Shown here: piece by piece, positions 1-5,355 of the stretch
Layout of the letters: each line of letters opens with the position of its first letter
Position numbering within the stretch: the first letter of the stretch is position 1
Source of the DNA: Dehalococcoidia bacterium
GTDB taxonomy: Bacteria > Chloroflexota > Dehalococcoidia > E44-bin15
Direction of reading: 5' to 3'
Assembly (NCBI GenBank): GCA_023129355.1
Contig: JAGMCC010000082.1
Span: forward strand, 1-5,799
Length of the DNA stretch: 5,799 nucleotides
The notes under the pieces: generated by a model
What the model saw: the letters and a program-made list of their open reading frames with translations, nothing else
Told to the model about the DNA's origin: nothing
The model's database searches: none
Translations under genes and position numbers: made by a program

Positions 1-2
1 GG

Positions 3-566
3 AAAAGGTTTGTCTGCGTCGCTCTACAGCAAGCGCGGAAGGGGATGGCAATTAATCTCTCAGCGGAGAACATATCCTGCCCTGGTGGTTTGCACTGGCT
101 AGGCTTGCAGGATCAGCGAATGATTCTAATTCCCTTCCTGACCTATGTGGAGAAATTCTTCAAAGACATCGTTGTTGCCGAAAAGTGGTTCAATACAGTT
201 CCCACCCCTCCCTGGGAGCGAGCTAAGTTTGTTACTTTGACACCCCTAGACCTTGCCCACGGAGAGCCAGACTTAGTCTTTCTGGTGGCCAATACTCACG
301 AGGCTCACCGCATTCACACAGCGCTAACCTATAGTGAAGGTACCCTGACCCTGCAAAACTTCTTTGCCGCTACCTGCCAGTCCTCGATAGGCATCCCCTT
401 AGTCACCCAAAAGCCGTGTATTGCCCTCCCTGACACTGCATCGCGGAAGTTCGCCAAATTTACCGACGCTGATGTCGTAGTGAGTCTACCATACCAATAC
501 TTTGTGAAGCTGCTGGAAGACATAGATAAATCAAGCGGTGGCACAGCGGTTGTCGAATTCCCTTAG
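3..566 (+). CDS. DUF169 family protein, C-terminal part (5' end outside window)
   Basis: The reading frame is open to the left edge (first full codon at 3) and stops with TAG at 564-566. This gives 187 visible residues. The internal ATG at 45 is not likely to be the true start, because the 14 codons before it (KRFVCVALQQARKG) already match the family. What is seen: a CVALQQARKG stretch, then NISCPGG with a conserved-type Cys at visible residue 26, LGL, and a C-terminal LPYQYFVKLLEDI helix. This layout is typical of DUF169 (COG2043), soluble proteins usually about 230-260 aa long and common in archaea and anaerobic bacteria. So roughly 50-70 N-terminal residues are missing. The biochemical function of the family is not established and I do not assign one. 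No membrane segment is visible. The gene converges on the SDR gene, and both can use the terminator at 681-706. Confidence 0.8.
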   Translation, partial: KRFVCVALQQARKGMAINLSAENISCPGGLHWLGLQDQRMILIPFLTYVEKFFKDIVVAEKWFNTVPTPPWERAKFVTLTPLDLAHGEPDLVFLVANTHEAHRIHTALTYSEGTLTLQNFFAATCQSSIGIPLVTQKPCIALPDTASRKFAKFTDADVVVSLPYQYFVKLLEDIDKSSGGTAVVEFP

Positions 567-626
567 ACCAACAGTTAGTTATCCAGTTCCCCGCCTCTGC
601 TGGCCTAGCGACGCAGTGAAATGAAC

Positions 627-672
627 CTCATAACGCGGAGGTCGCTGGTTCGAATCCACATCTCGTTACCCA
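627..672 (+). pseudogene. Degenerate tRNA-like 3' half (CAT anticodon loop, Met-like)
   Basis: The segment reads like the 3' half of a tRNA. It has a 7-nt anticodon loop CTCATAA (627-633, anticodon CAT), a 3' anticodon strand CGCGG (634-638), a variable stretch, a T arm with the classic loop TTCGAAT (649-655), a 7-nt acceptor-like strand TCTCGTT (661-667) and ACCCA. It is not a functional tRNA. The 5' anticodon strand does not pair with CGCGG, the T stem GCTGG/CCACA has only three pairs, and no matching 5' acceptor strand (AACGAGA) or D arm is seen upstream. Positions 641-670 recur at 1891-1920 with 26 of 30 bases identical. It may be a decayed tRNA, or a tRNA tail carried by an integrating element. 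Met identity rests only on the loop. Confidence 0.5.
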
Positions 673-680
673 AAAATAGT

Positions 681-706
681 GAGGCGCGTCTTTAAAGCCG
701 TGCCTC
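681..706. terminator. Bidirectional intrinsic terminator between DUF169 and SDR genes
   Basis: The arms GAGGCGCG (681-688) and CGTGCCTC (699-706) form an 8-bp stem with one G-U pair. The 10-nt loop TCTTTAAAGC can itself fold (CTTTAAAG). On the minus strand the stem is followed by AC and then TATTTTTG, 18 bases past the SDR stop codon, which is a good intrinsic terminator for that gene. On the plus strand it is followed by TTTAATT, a weaker U-tract, but usable for the DUF169 transcript. Convergent genes sharing one hairpin fits the gene layout. Confidence 0.7.
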
Positions 707-723
707 TTTAATTGGGCATTCGC

Positions 724-1626
724 TCAGCGATAGTGTTTCTTAATCTCGGAGGCGTATCTTGCCCCTACGCTGTCTGCATTACGCTCCAACCACTCGCTTA
801 ATCGCGTCTGGCCGGTAGGTGGGCCTTGGGAAACGAGAAGATTCGCCATCAGGCCGTTCATCTCGTCTTTGGTAACCACGACGTCTCTGACGGCGTAGCC
901 GATAAATTTGCCAAGGAAAAGCACCAGCCCCGGGCTTACGTGGGCGATTCTGGCTTTGCTATGAACTTTATCGGCGATGATACGAACCAGCTCGTCAAAC
1001 GTGTAAATATCGGGGCCGACGGCATCTACATTAATGTTGTCATCCTTCTGGCCGGCGCTGACGGCTATCTCTGCCACGTCCTCCACGAAGACAGGCTGAA
1101 CACGATACTCTCCCGAGCCGAAAACCGCGAATACAGGGAACCGCCTGAGGAGCCAGGCTATGTTGTTAATGAGCATGCCCTCGGGCCCGAAGATGACTGT
1201 TGGCCGGACTATAGCGTAGGACAACTTTGAATTGGCAATGGCCTTCTCCAAGAGCGCCTTCCCCCTGAAATAAGGGAAAAACGATTCTTCTGAAGCATTG
1301 GTGATGCTAATGTGTACAATTCTGCGGATGCCGGCTTCTTCGGCTGCTTTGATAAGCCTTTTCGTGTTCTCGACGGCCTGATCGAATGTCACCTTTCCAT
1401 GAGTGAAACGAACCCAGTACGTATTATAAAGCGTGGTTGCTCCCCGCAGGCTTTCCGTCAATCGTTTCGGGTTATCGAAGTTAAACGGAAAAGCGCTGAC
1501 CTGGCCATTGAACGGGTCTTGACGGTCGGGGCTTCCGGTAATGGTTCTGACCTGTTTGCCCATAGAAAGAAGCCGCCGCGTTATGTAATTACCTGTGTAG
1601 CTGAAAGCTCCTGTTACCACGTTCAA
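724..1626 (-). CDS. Atypical SDR / NmrA-like NAD(P)-binding protein
   Basis: A 300-aa Rossmann-fold protein of the extended/atypical short-chain dehydrogenase superfamily (NmrA or NDUFA9-like). The N-terminal dinucleotide loop is VTGAFSYTGNYITRRLL. Gly6 and Gly12 are present, but Ser9 replaces the usual middle glycine. After the second strand comes TGSPDR, then the VENTKRLIKAAEEAGIRRIVHISI segment, a YFRGK motif giving the SDR Tyr119-Lys123 pair, and RPTVIFGPEGM, all in family order. PVFVEDVAEIAV is the usual later strand/helix. Substrate and reaction cannot be read from sequence: such proteins may be epimerases, quinone reductase-like or non-enzymatic. The product is cytosolic, although a hydrophobic patch near residues 231-241 could touch a membrane. 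The start shown is TTG at 1626 without a Shine-Dalgarno. A GGAGG eight bases before an in-frame ATT at 1641 would add five residues (start-HTPE). The gene appears monocistronic, with its own promoter and terminator. Confidence 0.85.
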   Translation of the reverse strand: MNVVTGAFSYTGNYITRRLLSMGKQVRTITGSPDRQDPFNGQVSAFPFNFDNPKRLTESLRGATTLYNTYWVRFTHGKVTFDQAVENTKRLIKAAEEAGIRRIVHISITNASEESFFPYFRGKALLEKAIANSKLSYAIVRPTVIFGPEGMLINNIAWLLRRFPVFAVFGSGEYRVQPVFVEDVAEIAVSAGQKDDNINVDAVGPDIYTFDELVRIIADKVHSKARIAHVSPGLVLFLGKFIGYAVRDVVVTKDEMNGLMANLLVSQGPPTGQTRLSEWLERNADSVGARYASEIKKHYR

Positions 1627-1649
1627 TTCAGGGGTATGAATGACCTGCG

Positions 1650-1654
1650 CCTCC
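1650..1654 (-). promoter_or_regulatory. Shine-Dalgarno GGAGG that points to an ATT start for the SDR gene
   Basis: On the minus strand GGAGG is followed by 8 nt (CGCAGGTC) and then ATT at 1641-1639, in frame with the SDR gene. No ATG or GTG occurs in that frame between the upstream stop (a TGA in GATGAGTC) and the TTG at 1626. The spacing is ideal for ATT and too long (23 nt) for TTG. Either a rare ATT start is used, or an ancestral ATG has changed. Confidence 0.45.
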
Positions 1655-1724
1655 GTGTGGATGACTCATCTCGACAACAGCGCATGACCTCCATGTATAT
1701 AGACTGTAACATTCTGTCTCAGGA

Positions 1725-1753
1725 ACTATACTAATAGACACCTCGGAAGCCAA
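1725..1753 (-). promoter_or_regulatory. Candidate sigma70-type promoter for the SDR gene
   Basis: On the minus strand TTGGCT (1753-1748, 4 of 6 to consensus) is separated by exactly 17 nt from TATAGT (1730-1725, 5 of 6). The predicted transcript start is near 1718, which leaves a leader of about 75-90 nt before the SDR start. The same TATAGT -10 box is used in the candidate argJ promoter of this window. Confidence 0.5.
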
Positions 1754-1868
1754 AGCATTGCCTTTGTCATTGACCCTTTGATTTTGGTTAGGCCAATTAT
1801 GTGATGTTTTCACGTACGTACATAGTAGGCAACCGCGGGGCCGTTGTCAACTGCCGCCCGCCTTCGCG

Positions 1869-1920
1869 CGGCCTTCGTCTCGTTCCGATTGTCGTTGGTT
1901 CGAATCAACATCTCGCCACC
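1869..1920 (+). pseudogene. Second degenerate tRNA-like 3' end
   Basis: CGGCC followed by TTCGT (1869-1878) resembles the 5' anticodon stem and loop of a tRNA-Thr(CGU). It is followed, after a scrambled stretch, by a T-arm-like segment with loop TTCGAAT (1899-1905), an acceptor-like strand TCTCGCC (1911-1917) and ACC. The T stem GTTGG/CAACA keeps only about two pairs and no 5' acceptor strand is visible, so no functional tRNA is encoded. Positions 1891-1920 match 641-670 at 26 of 30 bases, including the odd ACATCTCG that breaks the T stem in both. This suggests the two share one origin and did not decay separately from two tRNAs. It lies 42 bp past the stop of the minus-strand sulfatase-like gene. 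Confidence 0.45.
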
Positions 1921-1962
1921 GGGGAGGTCAAGGGGTGCCCCTTAGCGATCGGTTCTTCTTGA

Positions 1963-3588
1963 TTACTCGTACTTGACTATATCAGTCACATCAAAGAACT
2001 TGTATGGATGATCTTTGTAAGAAGCATAACTCTTATCGGGCAACAACTCAAAATCAGTGTCAAAGTAAAGATTGAAGACTAGTCGAAAAGAGTTCACCGG
2101 TGTTATGGACGGATACAGAACATCCCCATCGACATTGGGCAGGTAATAGGCGTTCAATATTCCCATTTTTTCTCTGAGTTCCGCTTCAGTTGCTTCTTCC
2201 CAACCGACCGGTTCTTCCCACTCACCCTTTCCGTTCCACCTATCCTGTCCTCCCGGGTATGGCCCTTCATCCGCTTGCAAAATGATGATTGGGGGCACTT
2301 CTGAGCTTGACAGTAATTCGTCGATGAGTTCCATGACCTTGCTATTAGCGAAAATTAACTGATCCACGTAGTTAACTTCTATGCTTCTTTTATTGGCCTC
2401 CTCTTCTGTCAGATAAGTACCGTCCGTGTTAAATACATATGGAGGGTGGGGAATAAGCATGTGAGCAAAGACAAAAGTAGGTTCTTTCATGTTTGGTATT
2501 TCAGCTAGTTGGTCGAATATATAGGGAATCCTTTTCCACTGCCCCATGCGGAATTCCTCCAGAAATGGCGACTGCAGCCAAAGAGGCAATCTAGAGCTTT
2601 CCAATGCAATGGGATAAAGCATAGTGGTCTTGAATAGGGTCATTGAGAATTCAGGTATCTCCCAATAGTTAATATTAATATCTGCATACTCATTTTTCCT
2701 TGTGGGCTCCCACCAGGATCCGAGATGTATGAATTCATATCCTTTCAATTTTAGAAAACGCCACACTTCATAATCTTGTAGCATCGTGTAGATTGGACTC
2801 AGGTCAGTAAAGTCTTCTCCCAACTCTTCACTCAGATAATTAACATATTTCATATTTAAGGATGACGCTAAGGATTGATGGGTCTCTGGATAGTTGGATC
2901 TGCTTTCGGACACGACATAAAACCCTTTGTCAGATAAGTAGTCGAGAAACTCACTATTGTCGAAATGGTAGACTTCTTCAAGCATACGTGAGCTTGCATA
3001 TCTATCTAGAATAATATAGTAAATATCAGGAAGGGTATCTGTTTCTCCTGAATCGACGCTATTGGTATCCACGTTTTCCGTAGTTGTGATGTCTTGCGAA
3101 GCAGCCTTTGCCTCATTCACTGCAATACTGATTGTAGGAATCATAACCAGGGTAATAGCTACTATGTTTAGAACAATTGTCAGCTTACCTAAATCTCTGC
3201 GTGTCTTTATAACGAAGTAAGCACCACAAATAATAAGTGTACCCCAAATAGGCAGTAGGACTTTGTAAGTAATACCCAAGCCCACCATAGCATTTGAAAC
3301 ATGCCCAAAGGTGAAGAACAGAACTAAAAAGATTGATACGACGATCGCTGCTTTCTTGAGATCCCAAATCTGGTATTGGCGCGGTGACTTCGGGGATGTT
3401 CGTACTCTAAGGACCAGCCTAATGAGTAATAAAGCCGATAATAGCAGCAGAAGCGCAAAACCCAACGCAGCTACCAGGGGAATCACAATTTGGGAAGGTG
3501 AAACTTCTGCTACATTGGCAGAATAGAGAGCTAGAATGAAAAACGCTGCAAACAACAGCGGGTGAACAACAAATAACAATTTCCTCAA
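1963..3588 (-). CDS. Membrane-anchored sulfatase/alkaline-phosphatase-fold protein (LtaS-like topology)
   Basis: A 541-aa protein. Five hydrophobic segments (about residues 4-24, 33-60, 80-96, 107-127, 136-156) precede a linker and a large C-terminal domain. Five helices then an outer catalytic domain is the layout of lipoteichoic acid synthase. The domain opens with PDIYYIILDRYASS, where Asp195 is the likely first metal ligand. NYPETHQSLASSLN offers Thr236 as a candidate nucleophile. HMLIPHPPY supplies His376 and His381, and IIILQADEGPYP marks the second metal site at Asp440. TPVNSFRLVFNLYF and LLPDKSY close the domain. In most family members the second site reads Asp-His-Gly; here the His is Glu441, so metal binding may differ. 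The role is inferred: transfer or hydrolysis of a phosphate or sulfate ester on a surface glycan. The start is TTG, backed by AAGGAG six bases upstream. The frame overlaps the preceding gene by TTGA, implying coupled translation. The sequence is AT-rich compared with argJ. Confidence 0.8.
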   Translation of the reverse strand: MRKLLFVVHPLLFAAFFILALYSANVAEVSPSQIVIPLVAALGFALLLLLSALLLIRLVLRVRTSPKSPRQYQIWDLKKAAIVVSIFLVLFFTFGHVSNAMVGLGITYKVLLPIWGTLIICGAYFVIKTRRDLGKLTIVLNIVAITLVMIPTISIAVNEAKAASQDITTTENVDTNSVDSGETDTLPDIYYIILDRYASSRMLEEVYHFDNSEFLDYLSDKGFYVVSESRSNYPETHQSLASSLNMKYVNYLSEELGEDFTDLSPIYTMLQDYEVWRFLKLKGYEFIHLGSWWEPTRKNEYADININYWEIPEFSMTLFKTTMLYPIALESSRLPLWLQSPFLEEFRMGQWKRIPYIFDQLAEIPNMKEPTFVFAHMLIPHPPYVFNTDGTYLTEEEANKRSIEVNYVDQLIFANSKVMELIDELLSSSEVPPIIILQADEGPYPGGQDRWNGKGEWEEPVGWEEATEAELREKMGILNAYYLPNVDGDVLYPSITPVNSFRLVFNLYFDTDFELLPDKSYASYKDHPYKFFDVTDIVKYE

Positions 3589-4775
3589 ATCTGACTCCTT
3601 GGCACGTCCGCTGTCGTGGCACCTGCTCTATTTTCTTCCATACCTCTTGCAATATTGACAATATGCTCGGCGCCGATTTCCGAGGAACGTCCAAAATCAT
3701 ACACGTATGCATTCCTCAATTCAGCCATCTTCTTCTTGTAGGCCACCCTATTCAGTATCAAATCCGAAATCATCTGAGGGACAGACTCAAGTTCCTTTGG
3801 GGAAACAACCACGCCAATTTCGGGTCGAAGAGAAAGTTCCAATGGTTCTATACCCAACTCTCTATACCTTTGATTGCCGATCTTGATAGGAACATCCAAA
3901 AACAAAACTGGTCGCTCCGTGCCAAAAGCATATTCAAGAGCAATCCCGGAGTAGTCGCTTATCAGAACATCGGCCTGGAGCAATGAGCTATCACTGGCAA
4001 CAGACGTCTCTAGAGTAAAACTCGGATCATTTCCAAATTTGGAAGCGAACACAGCAATCAAATCGGGAGAACGTCTTATGGTTTCTGGGTGAGGACGAAC
4101 GATTACCTCATAACCCGCTTTCAGAAGAAGCTCAACGAGACGCTCACCGCAAGATTCGAGAATGTTGGCAACTCCCCAAGAAGGTGCGATCAGGACGGTT
4201 TCCTTGGTAACGGCGGACGGCTTCTCTGAGGAATACTCCAGGTATGCCTGGTAAATCCGCTCCAATCGATAATACCCTGCCTCTTTGAGGGTCTTTGCCG
4301 GAAGACCATAAAGCTCTTCATGCCTGCGAATCTCCTCAGCCTGGTGGGGACCGCAACACAGAATAGAATCATAATAGTCAAAAGCGCCGTATCGATATAT
4401 CATGTGAGTGCTAACAAGGGCATGGAACACATAGACATAGTGCACTGGATTGAGTGATCGCTTGAGATAGAACTGATTGAGGTCGGTCAATGTCATGATG
4501 AAAACCCTACAATTGACATGCGCCATAAAGAGAGCAAGTAGTTTATTCAGGTAGAAAGTTCGTATTATAGATTGGGTTTCTTGTAAGATCGGATCGTCTG
4601 GGTCGGATGTAACATAACATAAAGTTCGATTGTATTCGCTGATGAGTTTTTCAATAAGACCTTCGAAGTAAGGATAATAGCCCCCGTGCTCGGCATAGAA
4701 AACAATCGCCTTCTCCTCTGCTGGAGTTCTCCAGAAAAAACGGTGAAAATCGGCTATTTCCTTTATCAAATGCAC
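3585..4775 (-). CDS. CDP-glycerol glycerophosphotransferase-like enzyme (TagB/TagF type)
   Basis: A 396-aa protein matching the CDP-glycerol:poly(glycerophosphate) glycerophosphotransferase family (Pfam PF04464), at the usual length for the TagB-like, single-domain form. It has a GT-B-like layout. The N-terminal half includes AIVFYAEHGGYYPYF and FHALVS (His118, the place of the WHG histidine). The C-terminal half includes VLIAPSWG, RPHPE (Arg227-His229, donor phosphate binding in TagF) and SDYSGIALEYAFGTERPVLFLD (Asp274), the most diagnostic block. The family moves a phospho-alditol from a CDP-alditol to a lipid-linked or glycan acceptor at the inner membrane face. The alditol (glycerol, ribitol or other) cannot be told. 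No membrane span is seen. The start is GTG with no clear Shine-Dalgarno. The small membrane gene ends 27 bases upstream in the same frame, and the sulfatase-like gene overlaps its stop. Function in the operon is probably to build a surface phosphopolymer. Confidence 0.85.
   Translation of the reverse strand: MHLIKEIADFHRFFWRTPAEEKAIVFYAEHGGYYPYFEGLIEKLISEYNRTLCYVTSDPDDPILQETQSIIRTFYLNKLLALFMAHVNCRVFIMTLTDLNQFYLKRSLNPVHYVYVFHALVSTHMIYRYGAFDYYDSILCCGPHQAEEIRRHEELYGLPAKTLKEAGYYRLERIYQAYLEYSSEKPSAVTKETVLIAPSWGVANILESCGERLVELLLKAGYEVIVRPHPETIRRSPDLIAVFASKFGNDPSFTLETSVASDSSLLQADVLISDYSGIALEYAFGTERPVLFLDVPIKIGNQRYRELGIEPLELSLRPEIGVVVSPKELESVPQMISDLILNRVAYKKKMAELRNAYVYDFGRSSEIGAEHIVNIARGMEENRAGATTADVPRSQI
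3595..3600 (-). promoter_or_regulatory. Shine-Dalgarno AAGGAG fixing the TTG start of the sulfatase-like gene
   Basis: AAGGAG lies inside the last codons of the glycerophosphotransferase-like gene. It is six bases (TCAGAT) before TTG at 3588-3586, which overlaps that gene's TGA stop (3587-3585). The motif and spacing support the rare TTG start and suggest translational coupling. Confidence 0.75.
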
Positions 4776-4802
4776 GTCAACTTTGGGTTTTCTAAAACAT
4801 GG

Positions 4803-5048
4803 TTAATCTTCGGCTGAGTCATCATCTTTTTCGATGCTTTTATCTTTTTGAAAACGACTGCCAAAGAAAGCCCTAATCTTCCTCCAGTAAAACCCGATTG
4901 CGACGGATGCCCCAACCAACGCGCCTATAATCCACGGAAGGATAAGACCGCCAATCTCGAGATATTGCGGATCAGCCGTCTTAGCGAAGGAAAAGTAGAA
5001 GAAAGCAGGCACAACAGGCGTTTCTATCAAGCGCATGAGACGTTTCAC
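4803..5048 (-). CDS. Small membrane protein of the glycan operon
   Basis: An 81-aa protein starting at GTG (5048-5046), preceded by AGGGGGG with a six-base spacer. A longer frame from ATG at 5141 exists, but its first codons run through a terminator-like hairpin and T8 tract and lack a binding site, so the short form is preferred. After KRLMRLIE comes a moderately hydrophobic, signal-like stretch (PVVPAFFYFSFAKTADP), then a clear membrane span at about residues 33-55 (GGLILPWIIGALVGASVAI). This is followed by FYWRKIRAFFGSRF and a charged tail ending DDDSAED. The pattern (D-P, a span, then an aromatic/basic WRKIRAFF segment) recalls small proteins with a YIDPGTGS motif often encoded beside AlkP-fold enzymes. 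That likeness is from memory and the motif itself is only partly kept. No enzyme function is visible; it could be an assembly or scaffold partner for the two downstream proteins. Confidence 0.7.
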   Translation of the reverse strand: MKRLMRLIETPVVPAFFYFSFAKTADPQYLEIGGLILPWIIGALVGASVAIGFYWRKIRAFFGSRFQKDKSIEKDDDSAED

Positions 5049-5054
5049 CGTGAT

Positions 5055-5061
5055 CCCCCCT
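5055..5061 (-). promoter_or_regulatory. Shine-Dalgarno AGGGGGG deciding the 5048 start
   Basis: On the minus strand AGGGGGG precedes GTG at 5048 with the spacer ATCACG. It pairs with anti-SD CCUCC with one G-U. This favours the 81-aa product over the 112-aa frame starting at 5141. Confidence 0.55.
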
Positions 5062-5107
5062 ATTAGATTGAGCGTATTTCCTCTGGGCTTATGATACAAC
5101 TGACCGT

Positions 5108-5180
5108 AAAAAAAAGCTAGAGCCTGACCCTTGTTCACCATCGTTAGCTTCGCTCCGAACCCGCCTGGATAGGCTCAGCT
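5108..5180 (-). terminator. Terminator-like hairpin in the glycan operon leader (candidate attenuator)
   Basis: Read on the minus strand, AGCTGAGCCT (5180-5171) pairs fully with AGGCTC-T-AGCT (5125-5115), leaving one bulged T: ten base pairs. The 45-nt loop contains a smaller TTCG/CGAA hairpin. The stem runs straight into eight T (5115-5108). The first good start codon of the operon lies 59 nt beyond. A rival fold is available just upstream and overlapping: TAGCTT with AAGCTA, and CCTGG with CCAGG, whose 3' arms lie in the terminator loop. So read-through could be switched. It could also simply end a short minus-strand RNA. I match it to no known riboswitch class. Confidence 0.5.
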
Positions 5181-5284
5181 TGCCTGAAGCCAGGGAAAGC
5201 TACCCAGGGCCGTATACGCACAAATCGGGAATATCCACTTCAGTGAACTCATTGTAACCGTCGCTCTATCACCTCAGCTTGGTA

Positions 5285-5303
5285 ATGCATTATCAATATG
5301 CAT
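5285..5303. repeat. Paired ATGCAT boxes between argJ and the glycan operon
   Basis: Two copies of the palindrome ATGCAT (5285-5290 and 5298-5303) are separated by seven bases (TATCAAT), forming an overall dyad TGCAT-N7-ATGCA. It sits over the candidate -10 of the minus-strand promoter and 18 bp before the argJ -35, a place fit for an operator. It differs from the classic ArgR box (TGAAT-N4-ATTCA) in sequence and spacing, so the regulator is unknown. Confidence 0.35.
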
Positions 5304-5317
5304 CAAGCGGCGGTCTA
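5289..5317 (-). promoter_or_regulatory. Weak candidate promoter for the glycan operon
   Basis: On the minus strand TAGACC (5317-5312, 4 of 6) and GATAAT (5294-5289, 5 of 6) are 17 nt apart. The start would be near 5282, giving a leader of about 235 nt that contains the terminator-like hairpin. The -35 lies three bases from the oppositely directed argJ -35. The element is degenerate and other starts closer to the gene are possible. Confidence 0.3.
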
Positions 5318-5320
5318 TTC

Positions 5321-5349
5321 TTGCTTTAGCTATATTCGTGTGCTATAGT
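5321..5349 (+). promoter_or_regulatory. argJ promoter giving a leaderless transcript
   Basis: TTGCTT (5321-5326) and TATAGT (5344-5349, 5 of 6) are 17 bp apart. Only six bases (TCCCCT) separate the -10 box from the ATG of argJ. If the last T of the -10 is position -7, transcription starts at the A of ATG (5356). No Shine-Dalgarno exists between promoter and ATG. Confidence 0.6.
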
Positions 5350-5355
5350 TCCCCT

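Larger units (their letters stand above)
1627..1962. other. Intergenic region upstream of the SDR gene and downstream of the glycan operon
   Basis: These 336 bases hold no gene I can support. From right to left they contain the 19 nt after the sulfatase-like stop, a GC-rich stretch with a second tRNA-like tail (1869-1920), about 55 bases (1814-1868) with nothing recognisable, and the leader and promoter of the SDR gene (1627-1753). A 61-codon GTG-started frame at 1813-1628 has no ribosome binding site and an unconvincing composition, so it is not called. Confidence 0.6.

Noticed and set aside
1623..1694. Short minus-strand upstream frame (MEVMRCCRDESSTRRRRS and on) ending in a TGA that overlaps the SDR TTG start
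   Set aside because: The overlap would allow coupling, but neither ATG has a properly spaced Shine-Dalgarno, and the composition looks random.
826..1734. Two plus-strand frames (826-1230, 1312-1734) opposite the SDR gene
   Set aside because: Shadows of the SDR gene, which has clear family motifs on the other strand.
1628..1813. 61-codon minus-strand frame between the SDR gene and its upstream region
   Set aside because: GTG start without a ribosome binding site, no recognisable domain, and the candidate SDR promoter (1725-1753) lies inside it. It is most likely non-coding.
1930..1943. AAGGGG-TG-CCCCTT hairpin after the sulfatase-like gene
   Set aside because: Short stem, tight loop and no T-tract on the minus strand, so not convincing as the operon terminator.
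5049..5141. Extended N-terminus (ATG at 5141) for the small membrane protein
   Set aside because: The added codons cross the terminator-like hairpin and T8 tract and have no Shine-Dalgarno, while GTG at 5048 has one.
5049..5282. Known riboswitch (c-di-AMP, c-di-GMP, cobalamin, TPP, SAM) or SRP/RNase P RNA in the glycan operon leader
   Set aside because: None of the core motifs I know for these classes could be placed; only isolated words such as GCTAAC resemble them.
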